DNA of 64,000 nucleotides, from assembly GCA_019925095.2 (NCBI GenBank), contig CM034405.1, positions 10,550,401 through 10,614,400 on the forward strand, given 5' to 3'. This document shows positions 45,607 through 54,428 of the stretch, one piece after another. Each line of letters opens with the position of its first letter. The stretch's first letter is position 1. This DNA comes from Dendrolimus kikuchii (lineage: Eukaryota > Arthropoda > Insecta > Lepidoptera > Lasiocampidae). The notes under the pieces are model-generated. The model worked only from the letters and a program-made list of their open reading frames with translations, was not told the origin of the DNA and ran no database searches. Both the position numbers and the translations under genes were made by a program.

Positions 45607-46790
45607 AGGGAGGAACATAAAGTCGATTTTTTTTAAATATAATATATTTATTTAATCAAAGTATGTACCATTGCTATCTATGCACTTCTGCCATCTCATA
45701 GGTAGTTCATTGATCCCTTTACTAAAAAAACCATTCGGACGGGAATCAATAAAATCTTTGAAGGCGCTTTGGACTGCCCCATCGGAGTTGAATTTTTTCC
45801 CTTGCAAGAAGTTATCCAAATTTCGAAAAAAATGGTAATCTGTTGGAGCAAGGTCCGGGGAGTACGGTGGATGTCTTAGACATTCCAATTGAAGCTCCTC
45901 TAATTTGGTAGCCGTCTGTTGTGCAGTGTGTGGTCTAGCGTTGTCCTGAAGCAGCAGTGGCCTAGAGCGATTGACCAGCCTCGGTTGTTTAGCAGCTAGC
46001 TTTTCCATCATGGTTTGCAGTTGCTGACAATAGACATCCGCCGTAATCGTCTGGCCAGATTTAAGAAAGCTGTAGTGAACGACACCGGCACTAGTCCACC
46101 AAACGCTCACAAGTAATTTTTTTTGAGTCAATTTTCGCTTGGGGCAGGATTTGGCTGGTTCGCCAGGGTTCAGCCATTGCGATGAGCGTTTCCGATTATC
46201 GTACAGGATCCACTTTTCATCACAGGTAATGATTCGATTTAAAATCCCTTCATTATTGTGCCGGTTGAGTAATGTAACGCAGCAGTCGACGCGCGTTTGT
46301 CGGTTTGCTGCACTCAATTCATGAGGTACCCACCTTTCAAGCTTTTTCACCTTCCCAATTTGCTTCAAGTGGATTAAAACAGTTTTATCACTAACACCGC
46401 AGCCTGCAGCTATCTCGGACGTGGTTTGCGATGGATCCGCTTCCACAATAGCCTTCAATTCTGCATTATCAACTTTGGTCTCCGGCCGTCCACGGGGCTT
46501 GTTCTGCAGGTCGAAATTTCCAGAACGAAAACGTTGGAACCAAAAACGCACTGTGTTTTCTTTTGCGACACCGCCGCCATACACATCATTAATCCTTCGA
46601 GCCGTTTCGGCAGCACTGGTGCCACGATGGAACTCGTACTCGTAAATAATGCGATATTTCAAGTTTTCCATTTTGTAAACTGAGTGACGCAAAGAAAAAA
46701 CCAAAAGAGGAAAAAACAAATGAATTACGGTTTTCAAAACACAAAAGCATAAGTAAATAGCTGTATAAATTTGAAATTGGAATTCCTAAC
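45607..46790 (-). mobile_element. mariner transposon, cecropia-like subfamily
   Basis: The left (3') end reads TA|AGGGAGGAACATAAAGTCG, matching the usual mariner terminus. The right (5') terminus is not clear: the first CCTAA-like end is at about 46790, but it is a poor inverted match, so that end may be truncated or diverged. It encloses one uninterrupted transposase gene. Confidence 0.75.
45652..46671 (-). CDS. mariner transposase (DD34D), intact frame
   Basis: 339 codons from ATG 46671 (MENLKYRIIYEYEF); an in-frame ATG 66 bp upstream gives an unlikely hydrophobic leader. N-terminal paired helix-turn-helix region (RFRSGNFDLQNKPRGRP, then GVSDKTVLIHLKQIGKVKKL) binds the terminal repeats. 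WVPHEL links to the catalytic domain. Catalytic Asp residues lie in TCDEKWILYDN, LLQDNARPHTA and YSPDLAPTDYHFF, with 34 residues between the last two. It ends RWQKCIDSNGTYFD, close to the cecropia-subfamily C-terminus. Full family length, no stop or shift. Whether it is active depends on the missing or diverged 5' terminal repeat. Confidence 0.92.
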   Translation of the reverse strand: MENLKYRIIYEYEFHRGTSAAETARRINDVYGGGVAKENTVRFWFQRFRSGNFDLQNKPRGRPETKVDNAELKAIVEADPSQTTSEIAAGCGVSDKTVLIHLKQIGKVKKLERWVPHELSAANRQTRVDCCVTLLNRHNNEGILNRIITCDEKWILYDNRKRSSQWLNPGEPAKSCPKRKLTQKKLLVSVWWTSAGVVHYSFLKSGQTITADVYCQQLQTMMEKLAAKQPRLVNRSRPLLLQDNARPHTAQQTATKLEELQLECLRHPPYSPDLAPTDYHFFRNLDNFLQGKKFNSDGAVQSAFKDFIDSRPNGFFSKGINELPMRWQKCIDSNGTYFD

Positions 46791-46799
46791 CAAAGAGGA

Positions 46800-47027
46800 G
46801 ATATTTGAGATCAAAGTGGCCAGTACGACAAAACCATGATGCCATTTATCACTTCCACCCCTGGAACTTGAGTCTTAGCTCTAGCGATCTCCACTCCGTG
46901 CCGACCAGCTAAGGCAAGCACGGAGGCAGGGGCCTTGCCTTGGCCCCCGGAGTCAGGTAGGAGGTGTCGCTACTCACCTAAGGCTTCGCCACAAAGCCCC
47001 CCCTGCGGGGTTATTATTATTATTATA
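46800..47027 (+). mobile_element. LINE 3' UTR fragment with (TTA)n tail
   Basis: A GC-rich block with CTCCACTCCGTGCCGACCAG and GGGGCCTTGCCTTGGCCCCC (a stem), then CCCCCCTGCGGGG and (TTA)n. The tail runs exactly into the CTAG end of the Helitron at 47028. No coding part remains; R1-clade or related is a guess. Confidence 0.45.
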
Positions 47028-47371
47028 CTAGAGTTTACCCCGCGGCTCCGCCGCGCGTCAAACTCTAGTGCGTACCTCTTGTTTTAAGAACAGGCGTTAA
47101 TACAGGATATATTGTATTGTATTTTTATGTTGGTGTTATTTGCCCTCGGAAGATTTACTTCATTTTATATCGCAAACTGTCCCATCTACCGGGATGAATA
47201 GTATCTATGTCCATTTTCGGTATTCAGACAGACAGATCGAGTGAGTCGCATTTTTTTAAAGATTATGAATTTTTATATCTATAAACTTGATAAATGATTG
47301 GTCCCCCATACAAACTTTAATACATTATTTCAACCCGTTCTAGTTTTATTTATATAACTAAATATTGTGTA

Positions 47372-48180
47372 AACTACACAAACGACCAAAACTACCAAAC
47401 GTACTAAAACTACCGAAACTACCAAATTACCAACCAAAACTACCAAATCCACCAATTAAAACTACCACAACTACCTAAACTGCCACAACTATCAAAACTA
47501 CCAAAACTACCACAACTATCAAAACTACCAAAATTACCACAACTATCAAAACTACCAAAACTACCACAACTACCAAAACTACCACAACTATCAAAACTAA
47601 CACAACTATCAAAACTACCACAACTATCAAAACTACCACAACTATCAAAACTACCAAAACTACTACAACTATCAAAACTACCAAAACTACCACAACTATC
47701 AAAACTACCAAAACTACCACAACTATCAAAACTACCAAAACTACCACAACTACCAAAACTACCACAACTATCAAAACTACCGCAACTACCAAAACAACTG
47801 AATATACCAAATCGACCAACCAAAACTACCAAATCTACAAACCAAAACTACCACAACCACCAAAATAACCAAAACTACCATAACTACCAAATCTACAAAC
47901 CAAAACTACCACAACTACCTAAACTACCACAACTACCTAAACTACCACAATTACTAAATCTACCAATCAAAACTACCACCACTACCAAATCTACCGAAAC
48001 TCCCAAATCTACAAAACAAAACTACCACAACTACCAAAACTATCACGACTACCAAAACAACCGAAACTACCAAAACTACCAGCATAAACTACCGAAAATA
48101 GCAAAACTACCAACCAAAACTACCACAACTACCAAAACAACTAAACTAAACAAAACTACCTAAACGACCAAATTGACCAA
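47372..48180. repeat. 9-bp minisatellite, (AACTACCAA)n
   Basis: About 800 bp of 9-bp units: AACTACCAA, AACTACCAC and AACTATCAA alternate, giving a regular 18-27-bp higher order in 47500-47780 and looser order afterwards. Long open frames on the minus strand (Ser-Phe-Gly-Ser and Val-rich) are a by-product of the period being a multiple of three. Confidence 0.95.
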
Positions 48181-48524
48181 AATAAACAAAATGACGAAAA
48201 TGGCCAACCACAAATAAAAAACCTAACCTAGTTTCCGGGATAAACTTTACATAAATCTATCCCAAAATCTATTCCAGTATCCGGGATGAAAAGTATCCCT
48301 TGGCCACCCTCGGTATTCAAATTACATATGTACCGAGTATCAGCCAAATCGGTCCAATAGTCTTTCCATAAAAGGATAACAAACAGAGAGACAAATATAC
48401 TTTTATCCCGGAAACTATCCCATTTTCCGGGATAAAAACTATCCTATGTTCATTCTCGGCATCGAAAATATATATATACTGAGTTTCAGCCAAATCGGTC
48501 CAGTAGTTTTTACGTGAAAACGGA

Positions 48525-48577
<53 letters not shown>
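48525..48577. repeat. (CAGA)n microsatellite
   Basis: About 13 tandem ACAG units following TTTTTACGTGAAAACGG, near the 5' side of the minus-strand Helitron, where such runs are common in this family. Confidence 0.95.
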
Positions 48578-48686
48578 GTTACTTTCGCATTTATAATATT
48601 AATTAATAGGGATGTAAGGACCTATACTAATTAACACACACAAAATCAATACAAGAAACATGGGTGCAAATTAAGTATAATTTTTA

Positions 48687-49321
48687 ACCAACTTCAAAAA
48701 TGTGGAAATTCTTAATTTGTCTGTGTTTTTTTACGTTATTTTTGTTACGCGGTTTCTCCGTCAATTATGGATCTATTTCGATTTTTTCTTAATCTTATTA
48801 ATATTTATCCTTATTATTAAAATTTTTTTACTGGTGAGGTGGTCTCATTGTCATCAAGTCAGGATCTAATGAGTGGATCCCATGGAAATCGAGAGCAACT
48901 GCTCACGATATTTATAGACATAAAACGTGTTTCATATATATTTTATGAATAAGCTATTCAAGTATTTGCGTAACTAAAAAGTACATACATACATAACTTC
49001 ACGCCAGTTCCCTTGCGGGGTCGGCACGAACAACAGAGCGCCATTCAGGCTTATTCTTACACACATCACTTGCTTCTTTGACATTCATAGCTCTTGTCAT
49101 GCTCGCTCGTCTGTTCTTAAGGCTCCTGACATTACCTTCTGCTAGTACACGAAACTAAAAAGTAGAAAATAAAAATATTAGCAAAAAGAAAACTAACTGA
49201 TTTCCAACTAAAGAGCAAAAATAAATATTTTCTACAAGCACTTAAGTCGGTGCTAAGTAAAACATAAAAAACAACAATTTGACAAAATATAGTATTTTTT
49301 GTGTTTTAGTTTGAAGTCAGT
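48687..49321 (+). repeat. 'GACTTCAAA' element, second copy, interrupted
   Basis: Starts ACCAACTTCAAAAATG and ends TTTGAAGTCAGT, so the termini are inverted repeats of about 12 bp. The middle has one unit of the array seen at 44558 (CTCCGTCAATTATGGAT, AAGTCAGGATCTAATGAGT). It is interrupted by the RTE-like insertion at 48984-49152. Confidence 0.7.
48984..49152 (-). mobile_element. RTE-like LINE 3' end (copy 5) with 12-bp target duplication
   Basis: 169 bp bracketed by AACTAAAAAGTA (48972-48983 and 49153-49164). On the minus strand it encodes MTRAMNVKEASDVCKNKPEW, then RSVVRADPARELA and TGA, immediately followed by AGTT(ATGT)n. It is the longest copy here, so it shows most of the ORF end. The direct repeats prove it moved as a unit. 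Confidence 0.85.
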
Positions 49322-49725
49322 ATTTTTTTTATTATAAAAAAATCATTTCGAAGGTATCGAAAATACCCGCAATTTCAGCCTATGACACGATGACTCTATT
49401 ATTAAAAGTAAAATAATCTTATTAAGTCCTGAGGTTCTACATATAAAGAGCTCGGATCAGAATTACTTTAAAACGCGGTATAAACTAGTTTTGTATGCAT
49501 TATTTAGGTCTTATCCATAGAGTACTGTAATCAGGTTCACTATTTTACTCGTACTTTTAAGACTACAGGTCTAATATTAACGAATTACATTGATTTAGTT
49601 ACGTTATTTTTATGATTTAAGCAAACTGGCAGATGGACCATTTCTGCAGCACCAAAGCAGCCGAAGCGTTTTTTTTGTTACTCCCTCCGAACGAACGGGA
49701 TTGTTTTTTTTATATTTATTTTTTT
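49322..49725. other. Intergenic, short LINE-tail trace
   Basis: AGCAAACTGGCAGATGG at about 49620 resembles the reversed tail of the SINE/LINE family, possibly a decayed piece. Otherwise AT-rich. A T-run at 49703-49725 belongs to the tail of the next element. Confidence 0.35.
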
Positions 49726-50028
49726 ATTGCAGGAGTTCAGCAGACAGGCAGACGGCCCACTTGATGAAAAGCGGTTACTATCGCCTGCGGACATTTTCCA
49801 CACCAAAGGTGCTACAAATGCGCTGCTGCTCTGTTAAGGGAGACTGGAACCTGGTCACTAATGCCGGAACACAACTCAAGGTTGTTATGGCGACATAATC
49901 TAGACCAGGGGTGGTAGCCATCCAGTCGGGCAAATGCCCTACCACCTGGCTGAGGGTTGTTTTGTCGGCTCTTACGACAAGCCGCCCGGCCGCAGGAAAT
50001 TGTATTCTTTCTCCGTTCCTGCACAGAT
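49726..50028 (-). mobile_element. SINE-like element (copy 3)
   Basis: 303 bp reversed, with a T-rich (sense A-rich) tail on the left. Nearly identical to 52400-52702 over its whole length (GACCAGGGGTGGTAGCC complement and all other blocks), so both are recent. Confidence 0.78.
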
Positions 50029-50322
50029 AAGAACTGCCCGGGCTTTTTGCTGTTTTTAAGAATTTTTCTATTTCTCTTTTTTGTCTTTTATTTCTTATGC
50101 TCTTTTAATCTTTTTGCTCTTTTGTTTTCTTTTTATTTTATTTCCAAAATTTTATACAAAGTTTCTTAAATTTAATACATGTTTCCTTACATTCTAAATT
50201 TACCAAAATTTTAAATATTTTATGTTTTTTTACAATATTTGTGTAAATATTTACCGATAGGCATTACTTGTCAATGCGTTTCCTACTATGTTGAGATTTT
50301 AAATATCTATTGCCGTTTTTGA
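50029..50322. other. Intergenic, T-rich
   Basis: No recognisable Penelope 5' repeat or hammerhead-like copy here, which indicates that the element starting at 50323 is 5'-truncated. Confidence 0.35.
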
Positions 50323-51654
50323 AGAGCTTTATATAAATTAAGCATAGACGTATCCGCACTCACACCATCTTGCGCCAAAGCGCCTAAACTGTATGGGTTA
50401 CCTAAAATTCACAAAAACAACATCCCCTTGCGCCCTATAGTTAGCCAGCTTGACTCACCAACATACAGACTGGCACAACATCTCGCGAAGACACTCAACA
50501 ATCTCCGCGGCAACACACCCTACCATGTCAAGGATTCCTTCGACTTCATCAGCGCAATTGAAAATTTGACATTGGCTGAGGATGAAGTACTAGTCAGTTT
50601 TGATGTCCAGTCCTTATTTACCAGTTTACCAGTGGAAGACTGCATTGAGATTGTCAAAAGGAAGCTAATAGATAATAACATGCCTGAGGAATATGCAGAT
50701 CTACTAAAACATTGCCTCACATCTGGCTATTTCGTGTGGGACTACGGCTTCTACGACCAAATCAACGGTGTAGCCATGGGCTCACCGGTGTCTCCTGTCG
50801 TAGCTGACATTTTTATGGAAGACTTCGAGCAGAAGGCACTGGATACCGCTCCGGCTAAGCCGAAGATGTATAAAAGGTACGTAGACGATACTTTTGCCGT
50901 CCTCCCAAACGATAAAGTCTCTGCATTTCTAGATCATCTCAATTCCATTAGCAGTAATATTAAATTTACTATGGAACTAGAGGCAAATAATAAATTAGCT
51001 TTTCTGGATGTGCTCATCCTAAGGAACCCTGACAATACTCTTGGTCATACGGTGTATAGGAAACCTACCCATACAGATAAATACCTTAATGGTTCGTCTC
51101 ACCACCATCCTAGTCAGTTAGCTACCGTGGGCAAATCTTTGTTTCAGAGAGCACAGAAAATTTGTGACGAGAACCACATAGCTGGAGAGCTTCAGCATGT
51201 CAAGCGAGTTCTACAACGCAATCAGCTGAAGACTCCACACCAACGTCACAAAGGCCCCAAACCACCTTCAGTTGAGCGGTGCCCTGCTACCCTACCCTAC
51301 ATCAAGGGGGTCACAGACAGAATTGGTCACATCCTCAGGCGAGCTTCAATCAAAACATATTCTACGAAGTCTGCGATCAGTGAACACACGCTGGATAAAC
51401 CCAACCACTACATCAGATTCGATAACCCACAAATCCTCGCGAAAGAGAATCGTTTCATACCTAGAATGATGCGTGAGGCTATTGAAATCAAAAAACACCC
51501 AAATTTCAATAGAGAAGATGGTTGGCAAGTACCACCTGTTTGGGATCCAATTATCAAAACTATTAAGACCCAAACCCAGCAAAAACCAGCTGCCAGACCT
51601 CAAGACACTGTGAGCTCTTTCTGCGTACAACGGAACACAAACCAACTTGACTGA
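50323..51654 (+). pseudogene. Penelope-like reverse transcriptase, nuclease deleted
   Basis: Open from a stop at 50320-50322; the family starts well upstream, and the first conserved block is APKLYGLPKIHKNNIPLRPI (about 50380). Numbering from 50428: motif A VSFDVQSLFTSLP (about 57), motif B NGVAMGSPVSPVVADIFM (about 113), motif C KRYVDDTF (about 149), then AFLDVLILR and the YRKPTHTDKYL block. At about 51350 the frame passes from ILRRASIKTYS straight to TKSAISEHTLD; copy 2 shows that the GVY...YIG nuclease should lie between. About 85-100 codons are deleted in frame. The catalytic reverse transcriptase residues look intact. Penelope reverse transcriptases are the closest relatives of telomerase. 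Confidence 0.88.
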
Positions 51655-51914
51655 TAATTACTTTTATTTTTCCTTCCACCCATTTTAATATTATATAAAA
51701 TTATTAGAGCTAGGCATGTTTGCTGAAGAGTTTCTTGCGCCGCTTCTTCTCTTCAAGCCATAACATGTTGCGAAGCGGTAGTAAATTAGATTAGGCTCCC
51801 ATAGATTAAATAATAACCATAAACAAAATTAAAAATTAAATAATTAAAATTAATAAGTTGGCGGTAGGCTAAATAAAACTTTAACAATACTCGTTGACAC
51901 TTGACATCTTTGTC

Positions 51915-51956
51915 TTCCGTGATCACGGCCACTGAAAAGTGGCCGAAACGTCGGAA
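51915..51956 (+). ncRNA. Hammerhead-ribozyme-like fold in Penelope 3' region
   Basis: TTCCG (51915-51919) pairs with CGGAA (51952-51956), like hammerhead stem I. Then GTGATCA plus one C stands where CUGANGA is expected. A perfect 7-bp stem GGCCACT/AGTGGCC with a GAAA loop matches stem II. Next comes GAAAC and then GTC at the expected cleavage position, with a minimal stem III. Penelope-like elements are known to carry hammerheads with short stem III. The core here has G in place of C3 and C in place of G8, a pair swap, plus one extra base, so activity is doubtful. It could be a decayed or variant ribozyme. Confidence 0.5.
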
Positions 51957-52013
51957 AAACCAAAATCAAATAAAATTACCGCGCTTAAAACCGTTAAAAC
52001 GTAGTTTTATTAG

Positions 52014-52089
52014 AATACGTAACTAATTTTAATGAATTAGGTCTAGTTACGTCAAAATTTCTTCATTGAAGCTGTTGTTTTTAACTTGA
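52014..52089. other. Short spacer
   Basis: AT-rich; nothing recognised. Confidence 0.3.
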
Positions 52090-52866
52090 TGATCATATTG
52101 ATTTATGGAATCAACACTAAAAAATTACAACCTGGGCATAATAGGTTTAAATTGAACAAAACAGGAAAAAATACCATAGTACCCAAGAATATTAAATCTA
52201 AACATAAAGACTCTAATTATAAAGAATTATTCAAATATTGTAATATTATGAGTATATTTGACAAGGTTAATTTTTTAATACTAACTGAATGTAACAAACC
52301 AGAACTATTAGTTAAAAAGACTAGACAACATGAGACCGAGATCTGACGCATGTAAATATATTATTCCTGAATATAATAATGGTTGGGACAATATTATTTA
52401 TCCGTACAGGAACGGAGAAAGAATACAATTTCCTGCGGCCGGGCGGCTTGTCGTAAGAGCCGACAAAACAACCCTCAGCCAGGTGGTAGGGCATTTGCCC
52501 GACTGGATGACTACCACCCCTGGTCTAGATTATGTCGCCATAACAACCTTGAGTTGTGTTCAGGCATTAGTGACCAGGTTCCAGTCTCCCTTAACAGAGC
52601 AGCAGCGCATTTGTAGCACCTTTGGTGTGGAAAATGTCCATAGGCGATGTTAACCGCCTTCCACCAAGTGAGCCGTCTGCCTGTCTGCTGAAATCTTGCA
52701 ATACAAATATATTTGAATATTTGATACTAATCATCGTAAATGATCTCCCAGAAGACCTGCAGTTAAAGTACAAAAACAACCATAAATCGATCAAATGTAA
52801 TCTGAAAAGATTCTATATTGATTCCCAAAGCGGACCGTCAGGCTCACATGTGCAGACCTGGGACTA
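52090..52866 (+). pseudogene. LINE ORF C-terminal remnant split by a SINE-like element
   Basis: Left part: a frame ending KKTRQHETRSDACKYIIPEY and NNGWDNII (to about 52399, with one frameshift near 52330). Right part, after 52714: EYLILIIVNDLPEDLQLKYK, NNHKSIKCNLKRFYIDSQ and a stop at 52864-52866. The sequence TR...T.......IP.Y.N.W......I......LPEDL...... is the usual C-terminus of jockey/CR1-like LINEs. The order and spacing fit once the 303-bp insertion is removed. Dead. Confidence 0.5.
52400..52702 (+). mobile_element. SINE-like element (copy 4)
   Basis: 303 bp from ATCCGTACAGGAACGG to GAAATCTTGCAAT, without a long A tail. It is inserted in the LINE remnant: ACAATATTATTT (52388-52399) and ACAAATATATTT (52703-52714) look like a slightly diverged 12-bp target duplication. 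The 3' ~100 bp equal the tail of the LINE at 63630-63828. Confidence 0.78.
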
Positions 52867-54344
52867 AAAGAGAACCATATACTAGAATGATGATAACCCC
52901 GCTTTTATTATTAAATCAGAACTAAACACTAGGATGATAATAACCCAGCTTTTATTATTAAATCAGAACTAAACATTAGAATGATGATAACAATTATTCG
53001 CCTCTGCTCTTATTTTTGATATAACAATATTGTATATACACGACTCTCTGCGGCACGAATAAATCCATGAGGTTTCTGTGCCATTGTCAAATGTGTTTCT
53101 AATGTATGTATATGAATGTAAGCATATTGGACAATAAATTAAAAAAAAAAGTTTCGTTGTGATTTTTTGCGACAGCAATTTGTATGGCAATCTGATACAC
53201 TCTCAAATCTCAAATTGACCTTCTATCCAGCCTTGGATAATACGCCTCGATTATTTTGTAATGCGCAAATATATTTTAATGTCTTTAAAAGAGGCGATGA
53301 AGCAATAGTATTTTTGTCCTTCGAGTCGCATAGTACGACATTTTCTATTTGCTTCTTTTTGATAACAAAATATGATAATAAAGGACCTTATTCATTCATA
53401 TATTTGTGCACATTACTGATATTAAGGAAAAAAGTATTAAGAAGGAGACTGCTGCCTTGATGAGTTTCACTTTGATCGAACGTGTCACTAGTAATAGTTT
53501 CGACGTGGTAGTCATGTTGGAATCATTATCTTAATACTGCTGACAAGCCCGGCTCGATTGGTGTTATATCATGCTCTCACAGAGTATTGGCGCAAAATGC
53601 ATAGCCTTGAACTAATCGTGTTTCGTAGGGTGAGTGTGAGTTCCTATAATCCACATAGCCCCTCCCCTATTCCATCCCCCTTTTCTTATCCTCTAGCGAC
53701 TCTATCCCATTCCTTCTGTCTGATCCATCTATCCCGTTCCCTATATCCTAGCATTACAAACGTTTATAGGCGAGGGTAACTTTTACTTGACTTTCCATTA
53801 GATGGGCCGTGTGAGGTAAATGTGAGGTACATGATGTTCTATGTATGGTTTGATATATGCTTTCTCTTCTGACTCCAATTATTGACGTGTCGGGCAGATA
53901 GAGATGAAATGAAATACAGGTCTTGGAAAATTATCTGTCTTTTAATTATAACTGATACTTATGTGCTACGACGGAACCGAGTCGGGGAGGTGACGTGGGA
54001 GAACTAACGACAGTGCCTTGAATATTCGCATATTACTATTTTTGATGAATTTATCAACATTTTAAGATTTGTGGTATTTTAGTTTAGTTATGGTACTTTA
54101 CGGCTTAATCTTTGTTAAACACTTCTTTAAATATTAATTTCTTGTGGACTGTAATTTTTTTATAAAATAAAACAGCACGTGCGTGATATAATGACGATTT
54201 TAATAGGGGGATAAAATATACAGATGAAAAAAACATTAGAAGGGAACAATAGAAATTAATAAAAAAAAATTTTGGAGATTCCAACAATCTCTCTAAGTAT
54301 ACTTCTGCCACCATACCGCATGTTATGGACAACTCATATCCATA
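52867..54344. other. Intergenic; short duplicated phrase
   Basis: ATGATAATAACCC.GCTTTTATTA then TTAAATCAGAACTAAACA occurs twice in tandem at about 52890-52978 (period about 44). No gene is seen in the rest; 53560-53780 is C/T-rich on + but carries no motif. Confidence 0.4.
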
Positions 54345-54428
54345 TCCACACACACGGACACACAGAGAGAGACGCGCACACACACACGCGCGCACGCACA
54401 CACGCACACACACACACACACACACACC
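54345..54428. repeat. (CA)n microsatellite with CG interruptions
   Basis: A mixed (CA)/(CG)/(GA) tract ending in about 14 pure CA units. Alternating purine-pyrimidine sequence of this sort can adopt Z-DNA, but nothing links it to a gene. Confidence 0.95.

Larger units (their letters stand above)
47028..48612 (-). mobile_element. Non-autonomous Helitron carrying a minisatellite
   Basis: On the minus strand it starts A|TCCCTATTAATTAATATTAT and then AAATGCGAAAGTAAC. It ends with the hairpin CGCGGCGGAGCCGCG, then GGGTAAACTCTAG|T. Both termini and the A/T site are Helitron-like, giving 1585 bp. The interior contains two copies of a TCCGGGAT(G/A)AA...GGTATTC block on each side of a long (ACTACCAAA)n array and a (CAGA)n. 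No Rep/helicase. The left end abuts a (TTA)n tail. Confidence 0.75.
50323..52013 (+). mobile_element. Penelope-like element (copy 1), 5'-truncated and internally deleted
   Basis: Reverse transcriptase ORF, a short C-terminal tail and a 3' region ending TAGTTTTATTAG. The same terminus is found at 15818 (reversed) and in part at 25651 (reversed), fixing the 3' boundary. The 3' region includes the hammerhead-like fold at 51915-51956. Confidence 0.85.

Noticed and set aside
46680..46800. 5' inverted terminal repeat of the mariner
   Set aside because: AAATTTGAAATTGG near 46768 and AATTTGTATATGAAATTGG near 45579 are in direct, not inverted, orientation and low in complexity.
47440..47832. Long minus-strand frames rich in Ser-Phe-Gly-Ser or Val (130 and 114 codons)
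   Set aside because: They are the translation of a 9-bp tandem repeat; several phases are open at once because 9 is a multiple of 3.
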